Shown: positions 1 through 7,765, numbered from the stretch's first letter. The stretch is DNA of 64,000 nt from Sphingobacterium humi (GCF_009768885.1 NZ_WSQA01000011.1:1-64000), one strand, 5' to 3'. Notes: generated from the letters alone by a model not told the origin. Made by a program: numbers and translations.

Positions 1-616
1 TAAACAATAGATGTCTAGATCTTGCTAATAACTGCTTCACGGTATCTCCGTTGGATAACACCTCAGGTTCGTAGTGTTCACCTTGTTCTCTAGCATCCTT
101 TATGTTTTGACTTTCATTATCAAGCCCTTCCCAACGATATTGGATTCGAAGTTCCTGGACAGCATCGAATGCTAACTTTTGAACATGAAACCGAGCAATT
201 ACTCTCCTGGCGTTTCTAAAACATCTTGTGATGGCTTTAGCCATATTGGGGGCCATATCCATTGTCACCTCCTTTACTTTGTTTCTAGCTCGGATTGGAA
301 TTCGTTCTAGAACACGAATGATGTCTTCGTATTTTGTTCCTTTGATAACGGCTAGAATGGTTCCTTTTCTACCTTTGGCTGATTTACTACTGACAATGGT
401 ATAAAGCTCGCCATTGCTAAAGCTTGTTTCATCAATACTTAAGTGCTCAGTTATATTATCTGGATATAATATCCAATTTTCGGCATGGGGTTTTTGATCC
501 CAATCATGAAAATCACTTAGGTGATTCTTGTATTGATCCTGCAGTTGTTTGCCATCCATCTGAAAGAATAAACCCTCCAGATGAGCACTTACAGGATGAT
601 TATCCAAATATCTTCT
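1..616 (-). CDS. ISAon1-type DDE transposase, partial (C-terminus outside window)
   Basis: Catalytic transposase of the insertion sequence. Reading the minus strand from about 616 gives an open frame with the conserved stretch LSIDETSFSNGELYTIVSSK, whose Asp is the likely first acidic active-site residue, and EVTMDMAPNM with the probable second Asp; the last acidic residue would lie beyond position 1. It overlaps the upstream N-terminal-region protein in the +1 frame. The frame opens after a TAA at 619-617 and the first ATG is at 559, but conserved-looking residues (HPVSAHLEGLF) precede that ATG. It may therefore be made by frameshifting or reinitiation at the 600-602 stop. Confidence 0.8.
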
Positions 617-953
617 TTAAAAAAAGCCCGAATTCTGTAGTCAGTCGAGCACCCTCACGTACTAGGTTCCAATCTTTTGTAACAATCTGTCCGGTATCTA
701 AAACCGTCCAACGACGACGCCTTATGTGAAGCGTAGCTTTCTGTCCTCGAATCGGAAAGTCTGAAATTTCGGTGGAAGGCATAAACCCAATGGATTCAAC
801 CTTTCTATTTTCATAACCAGATGGAGAGATATTGAGTTCATCTAAATAAATATGCAGTTGATTGTCAACCTGATTTACTACTAAAATCTCAAAGTATTCT
901 AAAAGCCCTTCGGGCATCAATAAGGATAGTAATTTACGTTCGGCGTCTTGCAA
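600..953 (-). CDS. ISAon1-type transposase N-terminal-region protein
   Basis: A 117-residue protein that in ISAon1-like elements precedes the DDE transposase and probably supplies the DNA-binding N-terminal part. The C-terminal half carries a basic stretch (QKATLHIRRRRWTVLDTG) typical of this companion. An in-frame stop lies shortly upstream, and the first available start is TTG at 953. Translation ends at TAA 602-600, inside the opening of the transposase frame. A T7 run lies 15 bases before the stop, but dropping one T would give an immediate stop, so slippage there would not join the two frames. Confidence 0.75.
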   Translation of the reverse strand: MQDAERKLLSLLMPEGLLEYFEILVVNQVDNQLHIYLDELNISPSGYENRKVESIGFMPSTEISDFPIRGQKATLHIRRRRWTVLDTGQIVTKDWNLVREGARLTTEFGLFLKKIFG

Positions 954-982
954 GGGATTTCGGTTTTAATGATGCTAAACCA

Positions 983-1048
983 GGAAATTTTTACTATTCC
1001 CCCCAAGAATTCTGCTTGATCCAACTTTTGTACATGATCCGATCTTAA
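983..1048 (+). pseudogene. Remnant of the C-terminus of a nuclease-like gene
   Basis: Twenty-one codons and a stop ending LLYMIRS. The same ending occurs at 11359-11387 in the PD-(D/E)XK-like gene beside tRNA-Glu (LLYMIRSF). The DNA identity is 19 of 19 bases (1023-1041 versus 11359-11377). Further upstream only weak similarity remains (NFYYSPQEF here, NYDFLQLSPVEFF there). Nothing upstream keeps the frame, and the insertion sequence begins nearby. I read it as the decayed end of a second copy; the exact DNA match is certain, the history is inferred. Confidence 0.55.
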
Positions 1049-1075
1049 CAGTTTGGGCACAGATTTTATTGGCAT

Positions 1076-1110
1076 AAAAAAAGGAGACAACCTGTACATC
1101 GTGTCTCCTT
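1076..1110 (-). terminator. Rho-independent terminator
   Basis: Nine-base-pair stem (AAGGAGACA/TGTCTCCTT) with a 12-base loop. On the minus strand it is followed by seven T residues. It would end transcripts of the minus-strand gene whose stop is at 1225. It sits just outside the 14-bp tRNA-Glu repeat. Confidence 0.75.
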
Positions 1111-1112
1111 AA

Positions 1113-1126
1113 GTAGCCCGTAGGGG
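1113..1126. repeat. Distal copy of the tRNA-Glu 3' end (att-like direct repeat)
   Basis: GTAGCCCGTAGGGG is identical to 11491-11504, which is the 3' end of the tRNA-Glu gene (acceptor strand and part of the T stem). Orientation is the same. The next bases also agree at two of three positions. No other tRNA parts are present here, so this is a fragment, not a second tRNA gene. It fits the duplicated end left by site-specific integration into a tRNA 3' end. Confidence 0.7.
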
Positions 1127-1224
1127 GATTTAAAATATTGCTTATTTGTGACAATAACATATATTTTTTTTATTCGGGGTTCTTTTTGAGGTTCTTAAGT
1201 GAACTTTCTGCACAATACACCGAT

Positions 1225-1809
1225 CTATTGACCTTTGGATCCAACCAAAACTATTTCAAGGCCGGTTTTTTGCTTTATGGATTCAAGCTCTTCTTTACTA
1301 TAAAATCCAAGAACGAAATCTTGCCCACCGGTGTCAAAAGTGGTAAGCCGACCTTTGGTTTGGTACTTCTGTGCCAAAAGTTGAACTTTGTCAAATAATT
1401 CTACATCAACCCATTCTCCGTCCACTTTCAGTGACCATTTATAGCTATCGCCATGACAATTAAAAGAGGTCCAAGCTTTTCCCCCTTCTATATCGACATA
1501 ATCTTTAAGGTTATCAAATATTAACTCTCCGTTTGAAATTCTGGAAATATGTCGCATTATGTCGATATAGTCACCATTCTTCTCAATTGTCTCGAGATCA
1601 AAGTTCCAGCATTTATCCGTTATCGATGTCCAAGGCTCTCTTTCTATTGTCTGTCCCAATGTTTGGTACATCAAACTATACGGCCGGTCTTCAAAATCTT
1701 TGTGTCCATTTTGCCAACGATTGATATCAGAGATGTCTACACCGTAATTGAGAGTAAATCCAAGATTTTGAAATGTTTCAAATTGTTCTTGAAATGATAC
1801 ATCAAATCT
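1225..1809 (-). CDS. Hypothetical protein, start unresolved and probably 5'-damaged
   Basis: The frame contains 195 codons without a stop, of which the last 149 follow a TTG at 1674. I recognise the general layout of an uncharacterised family of about 200 residues found beside mobile elements (motifs like FETFQNLGFTLN near the start, YVDIEGGKAWTSF in the middle, DTGGQDFVLGF and KTGLEIVLV at the end), but no function is known to me. Conserved-looking residues continue upstream of 1674 to about 1809, then a TAG lies at 1828-1830 with no ATG between. An ATG at 1846 or 1858 opens a short peptide in another frame that would join only if one T were removed from the 1810-1821 T-rich run. The upstream susD terminator overlaps this region, so the gene has probably lost its true start. 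Confidence 0.5.
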   Translation of the reverse strand, partial: RFDVSFQEQFETFQNLGFTLNYGVDISDINRWQNGHKDFEDRPYSLMYQTLGQTIEREPWTSITDKCWNFDLETIEKNGDYIDIMRHISRISNGELIFDNLKDYVDIEGGKAWTSFNCHGDSYKWSLKVDGEWVDVELFDKVQLLAQKYQTKGRLTTFDTGGQDFVLGFYSKEELESIKQKTGLEIVLVGSKGQ

Positions 1810-1853
1810 AAAAACAAAAAATGTCTCCTATGTTTGATACAAACATACGAGAC
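1810..1853 (-). terminator. Rho-independent terminator after susD
   Basis: On the minus strand an interrupted stem pairs GTCTC with GAGAC and ATGTTTG with CAAACAT around a 3-base loop, followed by ATTTTTTGTTTTT. It lies 22 bases after the susD stop and probably ends the whole sigma-to-susD transcription block. Confidence 0.8.
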
Positions 1854-1874
1854 ATCATTTAAATTTACTCCCTG

Positions 1875-3251
1875 TTATTTCTCATTACTTCCCAACTTTT
1901 CCTCCACCTCCTTCGGTATCGGATACGTATACCGTCTATCATTTGGAGGGAGCGTGTATTTTACAGCCTTACCGTCCATATCAATAGACCTTTCAATCGT
2001 GATGGCAAATCTTTCATCCAGGTTCAACCTGCGCAGATCAGCCCACCTGGCTCCTCGGAATACCAATTCCTTCCGCCTTTCCTTAAGTATATAGCGCAAT
2101 GCATCTTCCCCGATAGAAAAGCTGGGCAAATCCAAAGAAGAGGCCCCGTCTGCTTTTTTTCGCCACCTATTTTCAAGCAGGATTCCCATTGTCACCATTC
2201 CCTGGTCGGTATTGCCCAGACGGACCTGACATTCGGCTTTAATAAGATAGAGCTCTGCGACCGTTGGTCCAACAAAGCTACCGAAATCCATCCCCATGTA
2301 ATGTCCCCTGAATCCTATTTGACCGGGCGATTTCTCATAGAAATAGAGTGTTTTTCTTAGGTCATCTTCCTCATAAGAATCATATAACTCTTCTGAAACG
2401 TCAGCGGTATTCTGGAGGGTCGTCATTGAGCCATTACAGTAGGCAAAATATAGGGTTTCCTCGTTCATGGCGGTAAAGGGAAAAAGAGGCGAACCATCCA
2501 CCTTTGAATAATCTATCAGATGATTGTTTAGTGCCAGTGCCAATTCTGAATAATAAAGTGACCGCTCATAGTCCTGCATCCAAAGATAAATCCTCGACAG
2601 TAATGCGTAGCATGCTTCTTTTGATGGCTTGGTACTGTCCGATGCCGATTCCGGCAAAAGCTGGGCCGCTTCTTCAAGCAATGCAATGATTCTTTCATAG
2701 CTCTGGCCCACATTTAGCCGGATCGATTTCTCATTGGGATCGGACGAATTACGCCAGACTATTCCTTTCCCTAAATTTTCGCTCTTTGCATTAAAGGGTT
2801 CCGCGAATGTCTGTGCCAGGACACTATAGGCCAGCCCCTTTACAAAAAGGGCCCTCCCTTTCAATAATTTTCTATCAGTTTCAGAAATATGATCCAATCT
2901 GTCAAGAGATTCTTCGACCACATTTGCGGTCATTATTGGTGTGTATGCATTTAGCCACTGCAAGGTTATATCTGCAACTGTATAGATCAGGTCAGGTTTC
3001 CAAATGTATACATCCTGATAAAAAGTGGAGAGCTCACTATAAGCACTTGCGTTTAATGTATAATCATCGCATCCCATTTCTATAAAGCCAGTAAATTTAC
3101 CATTTATCTCCATGGCGTTATCCAGTAGCGCATACAGATCTTCGGCCCTACTGGGCTGAACCCTGTTCAGATCGGGCTTCTCGTCAAGAAATTTCTTGCA
3201 GCCGGTCAATGCCATGATGGCAAAAAAAAGATGTATCAAATAGTATCTCAT
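1875..3251 (-). CDS. RagB/SusD family nutrient-uptake outer-membrane lipoprotein
   Basis: SusD-like proteins cap the SusC barrel at the cell surface and bind the nutrient. This 458-residue protein has a lipoprotein signal with lipobox LTGC (Cys18) followed by KKFLDEKPD, the usual SusD opening. The helical SusD body follows, and the C-terminal stretch ILKERRKELVFRGARWADLRRL is the hallmark of the family. It is somewhat short for the family but looks complete. It starts 18 bases after susC, so the two are surely cotranscribed. The substrate cannot be told. Its GC content (about 48% in sampled windows) matches the susC barrel and is well above the regulatory genes upstream. Confidence 0.93.
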   Translation of the reverse strand: MRYYLIHLFFAIMALTGCKKFLDEKPDLNRVQPSRAEDLYALLDNAMEINGKFTGFIEMGCDDYTLNASAYSELSTFYQDVYIWKPDLIYTVADITLQWLNAYTPIMTANVVEESLDRLDHISETDRKLLKGRALFVKGLAYSVLAQTFAEPFNAKSENLGKGIVWRNSSDPNEKSIRLNVGQSYERIIALLEEAAQLLPESASDSTKPSKEACYALLSRIYLWMQDYERSLYYSELALALNNHLIDYSKVDGSPLFPFTAMNEETLYFAYCNGSMTTLQNTADVSEELYDSYEEDDLRKTLYFYEKSPGQIGFRGHYMGMDFGSFVGPTVAELYLIKAECQVRLGNTDQGMVTMGILLENRWRKKADGASSLDLPSFSIGEDALRYILKERRKELVFRGARWADLRRLNLDERFAITIERSIDMDGKAVKYTLPPNDRRYTYPIPKEVEEKLGSNEK

Positions 3252-3269
3252 AATAAAAAACTCTTATGT

Positions 3270-6200
3270 TTAAAATTGCAACCTTAAACCAATTGAGGCC
3301 GAAAATGGTAAGGGATAATCCGTAACGTCCGGGTCCCGGGCTATCCTGTTCGCTCTCCATAGTATCACCACATTGGAGAGGGTGGTATACAACTGTACAT
3401 GCTTTATCCCACCAACTGGCCCTTTAAATCGGTAACTTGCCTGCACGTCCTGAAGGCGGATTACGTCGGCCGGATGGACGTTTACTTCCGATGCCGCATA
3501 GAAGTTATCCCGCTGTGTATTTGCCGGATAAGTCATAGACGGTACGGTGGTTATTTTTTCGTCACCGGGCACCTGCCATCTCTTTCCATAATCGCTATGG
3601 GTAGTCCAATTGTTAAAAAGTGCAGCGTACTTTATCGTTTCGGCAAAAAAGTGATGCCCGAACCTATAGGTAATATTGAAGGACAGGTTCCAGTTTTTAT
3701 ATGTAAAGTTATTCCTGAAGTTTCCGAATAGCCTTGGCAGCGCACTTCCAAAATAATGCAGATTCTGTAATGAATCCGTGATCAATTTGCCGTACACTTT
3801 TGAAATTTCTCCATTCAGGATGCCCTGCGGGTCCCCATTTGTGGCATCGAGCCCGGCGAACCTATACGCAAAAACGGGATAGAGTTCCCGGTCCATTATC
3901 GGCTGTAAAGACCTTCCTCCCGATGATGCATAGGAATAAGTTCCTGACAGTGTCCCCTGAAATTCGTCTACAATACTCCTTGATCGTGACAGGGATACCG
4001 TGGAAGACCATTTAAACCGATTACCTATATTACGGACACCAATTTCCAGATCGAATCCATCGCCTTTGATACTGCCCACATTTCTGCTGATATTGTAGAA
4101 ACCTGTTGTCGGGTCAATTTCATCAGGAGCGATCAGGTCCCTTGAATGTTTTCTGAACCATTCAAAATTGAAATCAAAATGATTTAAGAACCCCATCTGT
4201 AAACCTAAGTTCAAGGTTTTGACCGTTTCCCATTTGAGCAGTCCGTTTGGAAGGGCCGATACCGTAGCGTAGCTCTGGCCGGTCCAGTAATCTTTTACGG
4301 CCGAGTAGCTAAGGACAGGCTGTCCGCTAACATTACCTCCCGAATTACCCGAACTACCATATGTTATCCTAAATTTTGCCGACGAAATAAGCGGGCTGTT
4401 TTTCATAAAGTCCTCGTTCTTTAAGTTCCACATCAGGCCTGCCGACCATAGCGGCTTCCAGAGGTCATTTGTCCTGACCCCGAACTGATTTGACGCATCC
4501 CTTCTCGCAGATAGGGAAAGGGTGTATTTGCCCCGATATTCGTAGGAGCCATTTCCAAAAAAGGAAACAAACCGTCTCCTCCCTCCGAAGATTCCGTAAT
4601 TGTTGGGGATATAGTTTGTTCCTCCCAATAAAATGGGATAAGATTTCGTATAGTCCACGGTTCCGACCTGTCCGGTATTCTTATTGTAGCCATAATACCC
4701 ATAACTATTTGAGCTACTTTTGGAATCGCTTATCTCGCTGCCCAATAATATATTGACCGCATGACCACCATCATATACATGATTGAACGCAGCACCAATT
4801 CGTCCCCTTTGTGCTGTCAATTGGGCGTGTGTCCGGTTCTGGATCCCTCCTTTGGGTAGGTTCCGGATGATCCCCTCATCTGTCAGGATGGTAAAGCGGT
4901 TGACCAGGTCCCTGGCAAAATAGCTCTTCTCGTCATAGTATATATTGCTATTGCCTATCTGTCTTTCGATACTATAATCCAGGGTAAATCGGAGCCCTTT
5001 TATGGGCTCGTAACCTGCGGACACATTTCCAGAAAGATGGTTTGTTGGGGAATTTCCTTCAGAATGTTTCCAGTCTTCCACCAGCAAGTACATCCAGTCA
5101 AGTAGCCGGCCGTTGCCAATAGTGTCGACATAGTTCATATTATATCCATTTGGAATGGCAAGTGGATTTCCATTGCGATCCTCAAGGAGGGCATATGGAT
5201 ATAAAGATGTCTTCCCACCTCCCGGATTCATGGGATATGATGGGATGCCCGGACGTGTGTTGTCATTGAGGTAGACGTAGGATATATTGGTCTGTATTCC
5301 CAATTTTTGGGAAACCTGAAAAGAGGATTGGTTGCTCACATTCAGCCTATTGTTTGATGTCCCCAATTTCTCACCCTTACTTAGATTGGCCCCGACTGAC
5401 AGCCGGTTGCTGAAGGCTTGGCTTCCGGAGGATATGGAGAAATTAAGCTGTTGCTGAATGGAATTTCTATACAGTCTTTCACTGAGCTGCTTTCTGTAAT
5501 CATTACCGGAAAGATTCCGGATAAAACTTTCTCCGTCCGTCTCACTTATCTGTCCTTTCCTTATATTGTCGAGCATCTGTACCACAGGCGAAAAAACGAT
5601 GGTTCTGTTATTGACATTTTTCAGCGCAGAATTATAATGCCCTTTTTCAAATAGGAATTTTTCAACCGCGATAAATTCTTCGGAACTCATGGTCTGTCTG
5701 TAAAAGAGGTCGGGTTTAGCCGTTATTACCGTATTGGCGCTAGCTTCAATTTTTAGGCCATTGCGGCCTGCTTTTTTTGTCGTTAGGACGATGACCCCGT
5801 TTCCTGCCCTTGCTCCCCATATCGACGAAGCGGCAGCATCCCGAAGGACCGTTACATTTTCGATTTCCTCAGGATTAATCATGTCCAATGATCCTTCAAA
5901 TGGGAAATTGTCAAGAATGATCAGCGGCCCCATCATGCCTGCGGTCAGGCTATTGATACCCCTAATGTTGAAGCGGTAAAGTTGGTCTCCCCCTCGTTTA
6001 TCCTGAAATAACCCGGGAGCAAGCCCTTCTAAACGTTGCATAATATTGGTAGAAACCCTTGTTTCCAGATCCTCACGCTTTAGGGTCACGTAGCTTCCCG
6101 TGCTTCGTTCTTTTGGAAGGGACTGATATCCGGTATAGATTACTTCCACTTCTTCTAGCTTTTGTTTTTTAGCCTTTAAATATACTGAGACTATTTTTGT

Positions 6201-6389
6201 CGTATTCTTAATTTTTATTCTTTTTGGAATGTATCCAAGATGTGAAAACTTCAAGGTTATGGAATCCAATGTATCTACTTGTATCAGTTTTTCGAAGAAG
6301 TTATCATTTGTTGCTTGTTTTGCAGCATTATTAGCAAAACTGAGGTTTGCGAATAATGACATAATTAATGTAAAAAATAAATGTTTCAT
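3270..6389 (-). CDS. SusC/RagA-like TonB-dependent receptor: plug and barrel with only the second half of the N-terminal regulatory-like domain
   Basis: Outer-membrane active-transport barrel working with the SusD lipoprotein. The 1039 residues comprise a signal peptide (about 1-20), the second half of a carboxypeptidase-D-like domain (about 38-75), a TonB-box region (VEVIYTGYQ, 81-89), the plug (RVSTNIMQRLEGLAPGLF and the RGINSL motif) and a full beta-barrel ending in aromatic F. The STN domain and first half of the CarbD-like domain are missing; they are in the separate protein at 7048-7626. The ATG overlaps the tlpA-like stop (TAATG), implying translational coupling. GC content drops from about 50% to about 30% near 6120, exactly around the TonB box, so the gene looks chimeric. 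Confidence 0.92.
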   Translation of the reverse strand: MKHLFFTLIMSLFANLSFANNAAKQATNDNFFEKLIQVDTLDSITLKFSHLGYIPKRIKIKNTTKIVSVYLKAKKQKLEEVEVIYTGYQSLPKERSTGSYVTLKREDLETRVSTNIMQRLEGLAPGLFQDKRGGDQLYRFNIRGINSLTAGMMGPLIILDNFPFEGSLDMINPEEIENVTVLRDAAASSIWGARAGNGVIVLTTKKAGRNGLKIEASANTVITAKPDLFYRQTMSSEEFIAVEKFLFEKGHYNSALKNVNNRTIVFSPVVQMLDNIRKGQISETDGESFIRNLSGNDYRKQLSERLYRNSIQQQLNFSISSGSQAFSNRLSVGANLSKGEKLGTSNNRLNVSNQSSFQVSQKLGIQTNISYVYLNDNTRPGIPSYPMNPGGGKTSLYPYALLEDRNGNPLAIPNGYNMNYVDTIGNGRLLDWMYLLVEDWKHSEGNSPTNHLSGNVSAGYEPIKGLRFTLDYSIERQIGNSNIYYDEKSYFARDLVNRFTILTDEGIIRNLPKGGIQNRTHAQLTAQRGRIGAAFNHVYDGGHAVNILLGSEISDSKSSSNSYGYYGYNKNTGQVGTVDYTKSYPILLGGTNYIPNNYGIFGGRRRFVSFFGNGSYEYRGKYTLSLSARRDASNQFGVRTNDLWKPLWSAGLMWNLKNEDFMKNSPLISSAKFRITYGSSGNSGGNVSGQPVLSYSAVKDYWTGQSYATVSALPNGLLKWETVKTLNLGLQMGFLNHFDFNFEWFRKHSRDLIAPDEIDPTTGFYNISRNVGSIKGDGFDLEIGVRNIGNRFKWSSTVSLSRSRSIVDEFQGTLSGTYSYASSGGRSLQPIMDRELYPVFAYRFAGLDATNGDPQGILNGEISKVYGKLITDSLQNLHYFGSALPRLFGNFRNNFTYKNWNLSFNITYRFGHHFFAETIKYAALFNNWTTHSDYGKRWQVPGDEKITTVPSMTYPANTQRDNFYAASEVNVHPADVIRLQDVQASYRFKGPVGGIKHVQLYTTLSNVVILWRANRIARDPDVTDYPLPFSASIGLRLQF

Positions 6390-7015
6390 TATTCAATATC
6401 GATAAAAGGTGCAACGTAATTTCGATCAAGGAAGTTCCGGAATGTCTGCGTCTGAATATATCCATGTTTATTTATCCAAACGTAATGTGGATAGCCAGAA
6501 AATTGAAAAATTCCCTGTAAATAGTCATCTAAGATAATACTTGAAAAGTCCCTTTTCTTTTCGTCTTTTAATGTATAATTTCTTTGATAGAAAGTTGTGA
6601 CTCGCTCAATATTATCTTTTGTGTTTCGTGGATTTACCATTATTACCGATATATCGTTCTCATAGGCTTCCTGAAAACGTCCAATTTCTTTATGATGAAA
6701 TATACAGCTAGCACACGTTGTCGACCAGAAATCCAGAACTAAGAGCTTTCCCTTATAATTTGAAAGATCCATTCGAATAGTATCACCACTAAAAAAAAAC
6801 AAATGCTTTTTTGTCCAAAATTCTTCTGGAACTTTATCTCCCACTTTCAGAGAAAGACAGGCTCCAATATGGCCCTCAGGTAGTTTATTCTTAAGTTGTG
6901 CCTGTGTAGAAACAGAGAAAAAGAATGCAAAAATAATTTGAGTTAAGAAAAGTGATTTTTTTGAATTCAAAAAAATCACTTTTCTTTCTGTAAATAAATA
7001 TATATAATATTTCAT
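6389..7015 (-). CDS. TlpA-like thioredoxin-fold protein, exported
   Basis: Probable periplasmic thiol-disulfide protein of 208 residues. A hydrophobic signal segment (about 20-38, ending STQAQ) precedes a thioredoxin fold. The stretch LLVLDFWSTTCASC carries the active-site CxxC at Cys101 and Cys104. The later YPHYVWINKHG is the usual strand with a cis-proline-like Pro. It sits between the two parts of a split SusC receptor: 32 bases after the STN protein and overlapping susC by one base. Alternative starts GTG and TTG lie further in, on either side of a 42-bp perfect palindrome within the signal-peptide codons. Sampled GC content is about 28%, far below susC/susD. Thioredoxin genes often accompany susCD loci, but normally not inside the receptor. 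Confidence 0.85.
   Translation of the reverse strand: MKYYIYLFTERKVIFLNSKKSLFLTQIIFAFFFSVSTQAQLKNKLPEGHIGACLSLKVGDKVPEEFWTKKHLFFFSGDTIRMDLSNYKGKLLVLDFWSTTCASCIFHHKEIGRFQEAYENDISVIMVNPRNTKDNIERVTTFYQRNYTLKDEKKRDFSSIILDDYLQGIFQFSGYPHYVWINKHGYIQTQTFRNFLDRNYVAPFIDIE
6945..6986. repeat. Perfect 42-bp palindrome in the 5' end of the tlpA-like gene
   Basis: Two 21-base arms without spacer, centred on GAATTC, flanked by T7/A7 runs and AAGTGA/TCACTT. It ends only at the T-T pair 6944/6987. It lies within codons 10-24 of the tlpA-like gene (minus strand). In RNA it would form a hairpin of about 19 pairs over the alternative starts. No T-tract follows on the minus strand, so it is not a standard terminator. 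Confidence 0.9.
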
Positions 7016-7047
7016 ATGAGGTAATTGAGAAGAAAAAGATTATCAGT

Positions 7048-7626
7048 TTATTTCGAAATGATCAGTCGAAACTTTCCGTATTTATCTGACTGGGCGTGTA
7101 TTTGCGAATTTACCACTTCTAATAAAATGGTAACGCCCTCTATTGGTTCCATCGAATCCTCGTCCAGCACCACGCCTTCGATAATCCATTCCAGAGTCTC
7201 TAGATTTCGATACTGCTTCATTTCAATCTTCGTGGTCGGTTTGAGTTTCTTTTTAGGTCTTACAATTACCGTATTCTGATCTACCGTATACTGTAACATA
7301 GGTTGGGCATCAAATAACTTTTTTAATAGATCTTTAATTGACATATTATCAGCTTCAATATGCACAGTTTTGGAGTATACTTTTAGTACCTCAGGATTGT
7401 ACACAAAATCATATCCAGTTTGTTTCCGAATTTCTTTAAGTACATGCTGAAGAGTCTCCCCGTTTACGTGAATCGTCAAATGTTGTGCTTTCAGGTCTGT
7501 AGCCCGAAGTTGCGTTAATACTAAAAGTAAGAAAAGGAATATGAGTTGTACCCGCATAAAAATTATCTTAAATGCCTGTCGGGGTATCAACAATAAAATA
7601 TCCTCGACATGATGATTAATATTCAT
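7048..7626 (-). CDS. Stand-alone STN-domain protein (detached N-terminal module of a SusC receptor)
   Basis: A 192-residue exported protein. A long N-terminal region with a hydrophobic core (about 24-41) is followed by a Secretin/TonB short N-terminal domain (about 49-123, with LQHVLKEIRKQTGYDFVYN). Then comes the first half of a carboxypeptidase-D regulatory-like domain (148-192: IEGVVLDEDSMEPIEGV to KYGKFRLIISK) and a TAA stop. In ordinary transducing SusC receptors this module is fused to the plug and barrel; STN domains contact FecR in the periplasm. Here the missing half and the barrel are in the susC gene two reading frames away. The frame ends cleanly after a beta-strand, so it need not be simple decay. 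Sampled GC is about 27%. Start choice between 7626 and an inner ATG at 7557 is open. Confidence 0.88.
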   Translation of the reverse strand: MNINHHVEDILLLIPRQAFKIIFMRVQLIFLFLLLVLTQLRATDLKAQHLTIHVNGETLQHVLKEIRKQTGYDFVYNPEVLKVYSKTVHIEADNMSIKDLLKKLFDAQPMLQYTVDQNTVIVRPKKKLKPTTKIEMKQYRNLETLEWIIEGVVLDEDSMEPIEGVTILLEVVNSQIHAQSDKYGKFRLIISK

Positions 7627-7691
7627 ATCTTTGATAAGGTTTAAAAATGATTAATATTTAGTTGTTACGTAACATTTATTGGTCAAACCTG

Positions 7692-7736
7692 TCTTATAAA
7701 CCGGATTCTGGTGCAAACAGAATCTGGTTTCTTATA
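7692..7736 (-). promoter_or_regulatory. Inverted repeat between fecR and the STN gene (possible attenuator)
   Basis: A 13-bp stem with one mismatch (AAACCAGATTCTG against CAGAATCCGGTTT) and a 7-base loop at 7698-7730. Imperfect extension by TTATAA elements continues on both sides. No run of T follows on the minus strand, so complete termination is unlikely. It may set the ratio of regulator to receptor transcripts or protect the downstream RNA. Confidence 0.45.
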
Positions 7737-7765
7737 AAAGAGAGATTAGACATAGGACTATAATA

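Larger units (their letters stand above)
1..953 (-). mobile_element. ISAon1-type insertion sequence, cut by the window edge
   Basis: Two adjacent minus-strand reading frames form the two-gene layout of ISAon1-like elements: a short N-terminal-region protein (600-953) followed by a DDE transposase running off the window at position 1. The upstream end of the element is not resolved; no terminal inverted repeat can be paired because the other end is outside the window. It lies just outside the distal tRNA-Glu repeat (1113-1126), next to a remnant of a nuclease-like gene (983-1048), so it may have broken that gene. The family name is from memory of the protein pair. Confidence 0.8.

Noticed and set aside
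619..625. T7 slippage site joining the two ISAon1 frames
   Set aside because: Removing one T gives an immediate TAA; the required shift would have to occur later, so the run itself does not explain fusion.
424..729. Plus-strand 101-codon frame at the window start
   Set aside because: Antisense to the two transposase frames.
1113..1126. A second tRNA-Glu gene
   Set aside because: Only the last 14 bases of the tRNA are present; no anticodon arm or D arm follows in either direction.
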